From Tropicimonas sediminicola (GTDB lineage: Bacteria > Pseudomonadota > Alphaproteobacteria > Rhodobacterales > Rhodobacteraceae): a stretch of 64,000 nt of DNA. The stretch lies in the NCBI RefSeq assembly GCF_900188335.1, contig NZ_FZOY01000001.1:310001-374000 (forward strand), in the 5' to 3' direction. The notes beneath the pieces were generated by a model. The model was given only the letters and a program-made list of their open reading frames with translations, did no database searches and had not been told where the DNA came from. Position numbers and translations under genes: made by a program. Below, piece by piece: positions 58,998-64,000 of the stretch; within the stretch, counting starts at the first letter, position 1; every line of letters starts with the position of its first letter.

Positions 58998-59027
58998 TTG
59001 ACTCAGGGCGCCCGGATTGCCTAGTGT
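58998..59027 (+). promoter_or_regulatory. promoter of the atp operon
   Basis: TTGACT (58998-59003), 17 bases, CTAGTG or TAGTGT at 18. It lies some 30 bases before the TTG start of atpI. The rest of 58821-58997 has the palindrome above and an AT-rich patch. Confidence 0.55.
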
Positions 59028-59056
59028 CCGCCGCAACTGTTGGAGGACTGCCCGCA

Positions 59057-59386
59057 TTGGCGAACCACGGCGACAACGAGCGGCTCAGGCAGCTCGACGA
59101 GAAGATCGCACGCGCCAAGGGCGGAGACGACAAGAGCGGCTCGATGGCCTCCGACAAGTATTCCCAGGCGAACACCGCCTGGCGGATGGTGACAGAGCTT
59201 GTGGCCGGCATCGTGCTCGGCCTTGGCATCGGACTGGGGCTGGACGCGCTGCTTGGCACGAAGCCCATCATGCTGGTGCTGTTCATATTGCTGGGTTTCG
59301 TGGCCGGTGTGCGCGTGATGATGCGGACCGCCGCCGATATCCAAAAGAAGCAGGTGGCAGAGGCCGCCAAGGACGAGAGGGACTGA
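59057..59386 (+). CDS. atpI: ATP synthase protein I
   Basis: 109 aa with two membrane helices ([39 protein letters not shown]) joined by a short loop, the AtpI plan, and a charged N-terminus ([20 protein letters not shown]). It helps assemble the c-ring and is not part of the final enzyme. The start is TTG 59057 with GGAGG nine bases ahead. First gene of the F0 operon; atpB starts four bases after its stop. Confidence 0.88.
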   Translation: MANHGDNERLRQLDEKIARAKGGDDKSGSMASDKYSQANTAWRMVTELVAGIVLGLGIGLGLDALLGTKPIMLVLFILLGFVAGVRVMMRTAADIQKKQVAEAAKDERD

Positions 59387-59390
59387 AGAC

Positions 59391-60140
59391 GTGGCAGACG
59401 AAGCGCACGGCGGCGGCATCCAGATCCACCCGATGGATCAGTTCGTGGTCAAACCCCTGTTCGGGGGCGACACGGTGCATTGGTACACGCCCACCAACGT
59501 CACCCTCTGGATGGCGCTGACCGTTCTGGTCGTGGTGCTGCTGCTCGTCGTGGGGTCCCGCGGCCGGGCGATCATCCCCTCGCGTGGCCAGTCGATCGCC
59601 GAGCTCGCCTACGGCTTCGTCTACAAGATGGTCGAGGACGTGGCCGGCAAGGACGCGCTGAAGTTCTTCCCCTATATCATGACGCTGTTCATGTTCATCG
59701 TGACGGCCAACATGCTTGGCCTGCTGCCGATGTCCTTCACCACCACGAGCCACGTCGCCGTGACCGCGGTGCTGGCGCTGGCGGTGTTCATCACCGTGAC
59801 CGTCGTCGGCTTCGTCAAGAACGGCACCAAGTTCCTCGAGCTGTTCTGGGTCAAGTCCGCGCCGCTGCCGCTGCGTCCGGTGCTGGCGATCATCGAGCTG
59901 ATCTCGTACTTCGTGCGCCCGGTCAGCCACTCCATTCGTCTCGCCGGCAACCTGATGGCCGGTCACGCCGTGATCAAGGTCTTCGCCGGCTTCGCCGCGA
60001 TCCTCGCCGTGGCGCCCTTCTCGATCCTGGCGATCACCGCCATGTACGGGCTGGAGCTGCTGGTGGCCTTCGTTCAGGCCTACGTCTTCACTATTCTGAC
60101 CTGCGTCTACCTCAAGGACGCGCTGCACCCGTCTCACTGA
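59391..60140 (+). CDS. atpB: ATP synthase subunit a
   Basis: 249 aa, five to six membrane segments. The proton-channel Arg is R183 in [14 protein letters not shown], and [20 protein letters not shown] with [13 protein letters not shown] are the conserved neighbours. It forms the two half-channels that drive c-ring rotation at the inner membrane. The GAAGACG site ahead is weak, so it may depend on coupling to atpI. Confidence 0.95.
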   Translation: MADEAHGGGIQIHPMDQFVVKPLFGGDTVHWYTPTNVTLWMALTVLVVVLLLVVGSRGRAIIPSRGQSIAELAYGFVYKMVEDVAGKDALKFFPYIMTLFMFIVTANMLGLLPMSFTTTSHVAVTAVLALAVFITVTVVGFVKNGTKFLELFWVKSAPLPLRPVLAIIELISYFVRPVSHSIRLAGNLMAGHAVIKVFAGFAAILAVAPFSILAITAMYGLELLVAFVQAYVFTILTCVYLKDALHPSH

Positions 60141-60210
60141 CGGGTCCGGCGCCGCGCAGGACACACGACACACCCCAAACGTTCACTTCCAATCGCAAGG
60201 AGATACGAAA

Positions 60211-60447
60211 ATGGAAGGCGATATCGCAAGCATGGGTCAATTCATCGGTGCCGGCCTCGCAGGCATCGGTTCGGGCGCGGCCGCCATCGGCGTGGGCCAC
60301 GTTGCCGGCAACTTCCTGGCGGGCGCCCTGCGCAACCCGACCGCCGCTGCCGGTCAGACCGCCACTCTCTTCATCGGTATCGCGTTTGCGGAAGCCCTGG
60401 GCATCTTCTCGTTCCTGGTCGCGCTTCTGCTGATGTTCGCCGTCTAA
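60211..60447 (+). CDS. atpE: ATP synthase subunit c
   Basis: 78 aa hairpin of two helices. [18 protein letters not shown] holds the GxGxGxG-type packing motif. The polar loop RNPTAAAGQ contacts gamma/epsilon. The proton-binding carboxylate is E61 ([11 protein letters not shown]), an H+ rather than Na+ type pattern. AAGGAGA precedes the ATG. It follows atpB by 70 bases. Confidence 0.96.
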   Translation: MEGDIASMGQFIGAGLAGIGSGAAAIGVGHVAGNFLAGALRNPTAAAGQTATLFIGIAFAEALGIFSFLVALLLMFAV

Positions 60448-60531
60448 GACCTCTTCCGAGATCCTTGCCGCCAGGGGGGCGGGCCGACCCGCTCGGCCCC
60501 CTTGGTGAACTATCAGATCCAGGAGGAACGC

Positions 60532-61116
60532 ATGGCAGGCGAGAGCGAAGCTACCACAGCTATGGAACACGCGACGGACGCCGCGCACGGGGCCGCCGAC
60601 GCTGCGCACGCAGCGGAAGGCGCCGGCATGCCGCAGCTGGACTTCTCGACGTTCCCGAACCAGATTTTCTGGCTGATCGTGACCATTCTCGCGATCTACT
60701 ATGTCCTGTCCAAGGTCGCTCTGCCGCGTATCGCGAGCGTGCTGGCCGAACGCCGGGGCACCATCACGAATGACATCGCCGCCGCCGAAGAGCTGAAGCT
60801 CAAGGCCGTGGAGGCGGAAAAGGCGTACCAGAAGGCGCTGGCCGAGGCCCGCACCGAGGCGCAGAAGATCGCTGCCGATGCGCGTGCCGCGATCAAGGAA
60901 GAACTCGACGTCGCCACCGACAAGGCCGATGCCGAGATCGCCGCCAAGACCGCCGAATCCCAGGCCCGGATCGCCGAGATCCGCGACAGCGCGATGAGCG
61001 CCGTCGAGGCCGTCGCCAAGGAAACCGCGGGCGAAATCGTCTCGGCGCTCGGTCGCCCGGTCGATGCCGCGGCCGTCGCCGCCTCGGTGGACGCCCGTCT
61101 GAAGGGAGGCGCATGA
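60532..61116 (+). CDS. atpF': ATP synthase subunit b' (b2)
   Basis: 194 aa. An Ala/His-rich N-terminal stretch precedes one membrane helix ([20 protein letters not shown]) and a long coiled coil ([20 protein letters not shown] onward). It pairs with subunit b as a heterodimeric peripheral stalk, a trait of alphaproteobacteria. AGGAGGAA before ATG 60532 decides the start over 60502. It is 84 bases from atpE and overlaps atpF by four bases. Confidence 0.93.
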   Translation: MAGESEATTAMEHATDAAHGAADAAHAAEGAGMPQLDFSTFPNQIFWLIVTILAIYYVLSKVALPRIASVLAERRGTITNDIAAAEELKLKAVEAEKAYQKALAEARTEAQKIAADARAAIKEELDVATDKADAEIAAKTAESQARIAEIRDSAMSAVEAVAKETAGEIVSALGRPVDAAAVAASVDARLKGGA

Positions 61117-61676
61117 TGCGCAAGATCGCCCTGACCGTCGCTCTCGCCGGCGCTGCCGCGCCGGCCTTCGCGGCCTCCGGCCCCTTCTTCTCGCTGGCCA
61201 ATACCAACTTCGTGGTGTTGATCGCCTTCCTCGTGTTCATCGGGATCCTTGTCTACTTCAAGGTCCCCGGGATGCTCGGCAAGATGCTCGACAACCGCGC
61301 CGAGAGCATCCGCTCGGAGCTGGACGAGGCCCGCGCCCTGCGTGAAGAGGCCCAGACCATCCTGGCCGAGTTCGAGCGCAAGCAGAAGGACGTGGCCGAG
61401 CAGGCGGAACTGATCGTCACCCAGGCCAAGGCCGACGCCAACGACGCCGCCAAGCAGGCCAAGATCGATCTCGAGAAGTCGATCGCCCGCCGGCTTCAGG
61501 CAGCCGAGGACCAGATCGCCTCGGCCGAGGCAAACGCCGTCAAGGAAGTCCGCGACACCGCGATCAGCGTGGCCGTCGCCGCGGCTGCCGACGTGGTCGC
61601 CAAGGGCATGTCCGATGCCGACGCTGCCGCCATGATCGACGAGAGCATCAAGGTCGTCGAGGCCAAGCTGCACTGA
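61113..61676 (+). CDS. atpF: ATP synthase subunit b
   Basis: 187 aa. A leading hydrophobic segment ([17 protein letters not shown]) that looks like a signal peptide comes before the membrane helix ([18 protein letters not shown]), then coiled coil ([20 protein letters not shown]). It is the second stalk partner of b'. The ATGA overlap links it to atpF'. A perfect terminator 57 bases later ends the operon; the F1 genes are elsewhere. Confidence 0.94.
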   Translation: MMRKIALTVALAGAAAPAFAASGPFFSLANTNFVVLIAFLVFIGILVYFKVPGMLGKMLDNRAESIRSELDEARALREEAQTILAEFERKQKDVAEQAELIVTQAKADANDAAKQAKIDLEKSIARRLQAAEDQIASAEANAVKEVRDTAISVAVAAAADVVAKGMSDADAAAMIDESIKVVEAKLH

Positions 61677-61732
61677 GTCGTTTTGCGACGCACCACGAGG
61701 TGAGCTTTTCACTTTGTGTTCGGAAAAGAAGC

Positions 61733-61767
61733 AAAAGGCTCCGGATTTGATCCGGAGCCTTTTTTGT
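61733..61767 (+). terminator. Rho-independent terminator of the atp F0 operon
   Basis: AAGGCTCCGGAT-TTG-ATCCGGAGCCTT is a perfect 12-bp stem followed by six T. Confidence 0.95.
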
Positions 61768-61817
61768 CGTTTTGCGGACCGGAGCGATCCGCAGGTTAGG
61801 CTCGTTCCGGATTTTTA

Positions 61818-61853
61818 CGCTATTTTTTAGCGCCTTGAGCGTCGCTGACGCTC
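61818..61853. other. two adjacent hairpins ahead of the GMC oxidoreductase gene
   Basis: CGCTA-TTTTT-TAGCG (61818-61832) is followed at once by GAGCGTC-GCT-GACGCTC (61837-61853). No gene is seen in 61677-62022. The interval also contains AT-rich DNA before the GMC gene, without a clear promoter. Confidence 0.4.
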
Positions 61854-62022
61854 CGCTGTCCGCGGTGACAGAGGTGAGTAAATCCGCGGATCGTTGCCCA
61901 TATCGAAACGCAACTTTGGAAAAATGAAGAAAAATCCCGTAAAATAGACCCGTTGGCAGCGCGGGGATTCATAGCGCTGGCACGTGAAGATTGATTTTGT
62001 TTCCAATTGATAGGCTTTGATC

Positions 62023-63717
62023 ATGCTCAAACGGATCGAAGATTTTGCCAAGGACCACGTTTTTGAAACCGACGTCGTGATCGTGGGGGCCGGGGCGTCG
62101 GGGTTGACCGTTGCGCAGGAACTGGTCGGCACCGGACGCGACATTCTTGTGCTCGAAAGTGGCCTGTTGGACCAGGACGCCACGCATTCCACGTTGAACA
62201 CCGTCCGGGCGTCGGGCGTTTCGTGGTCGGATGCCGAGATAGAACGTCGCAACCGCTTCCATGGCATGAGCGGCACGATGTGGAGCCACGACGATCAGCC
62301 CTACGGCCTGCGGTGCCGCGGTCTTGGCGGGTCGACGCTGACCTGGGCCGGTAAATGCGGCACCTTTGACGAGGTGGATTTCCGACCGCGATCCTGGGTT
62401 CGGAACTCCGGCTGGCCGATCGGGCGCCAAGACCTTCTGCCGCATATCGAACGGGCCACAAGCATCCTCAACCTCGGCGACGACCTGAACGCTGCCGGTA
62501 CGCGGCAGGTGAACGGCTATGACTTCTCCCGGTCGCCGCTGGCGCCATTCCACTGGCAGTTCGCCATGTCGTCGGTCAATCCCATCGACAGGATCCGGTT
62601 TGGCAGCGAACTTGCGTGCGTCGCGGCGTCGAACCTGACCGTGCTTCTGGATGCCACGGTGACCGAGATCCTGACCAACGAGGACGGCCGGGCGGTGCGG
62701 GGCGTGCGTTTCTCCGACAGCGCCGGACACCACCGCGAGGTCAAGGCAGGTTGCGTCGTGCTGGCGAGCAGCGCGATCGAGAACCCTCGGCTTCTGCTGG
62801 CCTCGCGGTCGGTCAAGCCCGCCGGGCTTGGCAACGATCACGACGCCGTCGGGCGCTATCTGGTCGACCATGTCTCTGCCGTGGCCGGATCCTTCGCACC
62901 GGAGGCCGTGCCGGAGGTGCAGCGCCATTTCGGCTATTTCGGGCATCGCAGCCGGGGCCGGTACACGCTCTATCAGCGCGGCTTCGTTCTGACGCCGGAG
63001 GTTCAGGAAGAGCACGGGCTGCTTCAGACGGCGGCGCATTTCATGCCCTCGCTTGCGCCGGCAGCCCCCCCGAGTGCGGAGGCAGAGCCCGCGGCCGGCG
63101 GGCGCTCGCTGACCGGGACGGCCATCGGGATGGCCAAGCAGGTCGTCACCTCGGACGCCATGCCGGTGGGCGTGAAGAGCCTGGCGGTGCAGTCGATGAT
63201 CGCGCTGGCTCCCAATTTCGCCGTGCGCCACTCCCGCCGCCGCGATGCCGCGCAATTCGGCACCACGCTCGACGTCGAGCTGATCGGCGAGCAGACGCCC
63301 GATCCGACGAACCGGGTGAAACTCTCCGACGAGGTCGACCGCTTCGGCCTGCCGCTGGCCGATGTCTCCTGGCGGGTCGATTCCGCCACCCGCAGGTCGC
63401 TCGGCTTTCTCGCCCGGTCGCTGTCGGAAACGCTCGGGAGCGTCGGTCATCCGCAGCCGGACCTCGCCGACTGGGTGGTGGACAACGCGCCGGACGACGC
63501 GGCGCTCATCGACATGGGGCATCCGATGGGAACCACCCGCATCTCGGAAACCTCGCGGGACGGGGCGGTCGACCGGAATTGCCAGGTCCATGGCACCGAC
63601 GGGCTGTTCGTGGCCGGGGCCTCGGTCTTTCCGACCGGGGGGCACTGCAACCCGACCCTGATGATCGTGTCGATGGCGGCGCGGCTCGCCGAGCACCTGC
63701 GCGGCAGGCTCGCCTGA
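62023..63717 (+). CDS. GMC-family FAD-dependent oxidoreductase
   Basis: 564 aa. The Rossmann motif VVIVGAGASGLTVAQEL is at residues 18-34. RGLGGSTLTWAG is the GMC substrate/FAD segment. The C-terminal GHPMGTTRIS and GGHCNPTLMIVSMAARL carry the active-site His/Asn pair. It oxidises an alcohol or sugar; the substrate is unknown. The C-terminal half (PPSAEAEPAAGG insertion around residue 350) is loop-rich. ATG 62023 has AGG eight bases upstream. It stands alone after the atp terminator. Confidence 0.85.
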   Translation: MLKRIEDFAKDHVFETDVVIVGAGASGLTVAQELVGTGRDILVLESGLLDQDATHSTLNTVRASGVSWSDAEIERRNRFHGMSGTMWSHDDQPYGLRCRGLGGSTLTWAGKCGTFDEVDFRPRSWVRNSGWPIGRQDLLPHIERATSILNLGDDLNAAGTRQVNGYDFSRSPLAPFHWQFAMSSVNPIDRIRFGSELACVAASNLTVLLDATVTEILTNEDGRAVRGVRFSDSAGHHREVKAGCVVLASSAIENPRLLLASRSVKPAGLGNDHDAVGRYLVDHVSAVAGSFAPEAVPEVQRHFGYFGHRSRGRYTLYQRGFVLTPEVQEEHGLLQTAAHFMPSLAPAAPPSAEAEPAAGGRSLTGTAIGMAKQVVTSDAMPVGVKSLAVQSMIALAPNFAVRHSRRRDAAQFGTTLDVELIGEQTPDPTNRVKLSDEVDRFGLPLADVSWRVDSATRRSLGFLARSLSETLGSVGHPQPDLADWVVDNAPDDAALIDMGHPMGTTRISETSRDGAVDRNCQVHGTDGLFVAGASVFPTGGHCNPTLMIVSMAARLAEHLRGRLA

Positions 63718-63744
63718 GGCCCGCGCCGCCGGGTCAGGGCCGTC

Positions 63745-64000
63745 TCAGGTCGACCAATCGACGATGACCTCGCAAGAGGTTGCGGCGGGTATCGCTTCCA
63801 GGTGCTCGCCGAGCGCGCCCCAGAGCGCCTTCACCTTTTCCTGCACCTCCGGTGTCATTTCCGGCTCGGTGGTCAGCGCCACGACATAGCCGCTGCCGTC
63901 TGCCGCCAATACGTTGGTGAACCTCTGCATCCCCGGCAGGGCCATGATCCGCGGCTTCAACTCGTGGACGATCCTGGTCGCGGCTTCGCGCGAGCCGGGC
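63745..64000 (-). CDS. ABM-like protein, 5' part outside the window
   Basis: The frame stays open to the window edge (PGSREAATRIVHELKPRIM...), so the N-terminus is missing; 85 residues are seen. The pattern MALPGMQRFTNVLAADGSGY and LTTEPEMTPEVQEKVKALWG looks like a small ferredoxin-like antibiotic-biosynthesis-monooxygenase fold, but no catalytic residue proves it. It is convergent with the GMC gene, 27 bases between the stops. Confidence 0.5.
   Translation of the reverse strand, partial: PGSREAATRIVHELKPRIMALPGMQRFTNVLAADGSGYVVALTTEPEMTPEVQEKVKALWGALGEHLEAIPAATSCEVIVDWST

Overview
The window is GC-rich, densely coded DNA from an alphaproteobacterium, almost certainly a member of the Rhodobacterales (Roseobacter/Rhodobacter relatives). 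The evidence is the gene content: a groESL operon with a CIRCE element, an atpI-B-E-b'-b block with two b-type subunits, glycolate oxidase glcDEF, an Anbu operon, and several small families typical of that order (DUF6455, DUF1523, DUF2927). The genus cannot be fixed from the sequence. I saw no tRNA, rRNA, insertion sequence, prophage, CRISPR array or replication origin, so this reads as chromosomal backbone.

Layout. 1-3.6 kb: end of an RTX-type secreted protein, a small gene that may carry a frameshift, then groES-groEL. 3.8-11.3 kb: a DMT permease, a Nudix hydrolase, a lipase-like enzyme, an FNR-type box before two Cys-rich DUF6455 proteins, an IMPACT-family protein, and a DUF599 / secreted protein / rimO / sulfotransferase run. 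11.4-17.1 kb: glcDEF followed by two trypsin-like proteases. 17.3-24.1 kb: a small heat-shock protein, an FkbM methyltransferase, an ECF sigma factor coupled to a von Willebrand A protein, small membrane proteins and an M20 deacylase. 24.3-27.6 kb: a Dpp-type ABC transporter without a binding protein. 27.7-32.2 kb: hemP with an upstream coupled 40-codon ORF, then the four-gene Anbu operon. 32.3-34.2 kb: pfkB kinase, dtd and a second Hsp20.

34.2-39.9 kb holds a tight six-gene minus-strand operon: small membrane protein, XpaC, TelA, DUF2927 lipoprotein, SPFH-GYF protein, double zinc-ribbon membrane protein. Together these resemble an envelope-stress machine. 40.1-51.9 kb: an M42 peptidase, then the translation cluster. 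Read on the minus strand this runs ffh, one GNAT, a double-GNAT fusion, two more GNATs, chorismate mutase, rpsP, a 50-aa membrane protein, rimM, a membrane protein and trmD. A plus-strand TadE/TadG-like pair separates trmD from rplS-rpmE. 52-58.8 kb: an LprI-like protein, AzoR, an EF-hand protein, LysR with DMT permease, ArsR, two tiny related proteins and another DMT permease. 59-61.7 kb: the ATP synthase F0 operon. 62-64 kb: a GMC oxidoreductase and a truncated ABM-like gene.

Intergenic DNA contains two dispersed element types. One is a two-hairpin GC-rich element with compensatory changes (about 3.65 and 40.0 kb). The other is a hairpin plus a GGATATTT-CGGACAGAAG-like motif (12.9, 27.7 and 41.2 kb, with a doubtful copy at 24.2 kb). 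Start codons were set from ribosome-binding sites and gene overlaps. Functions come from recognised motifs and neighbours; no database search was possible.
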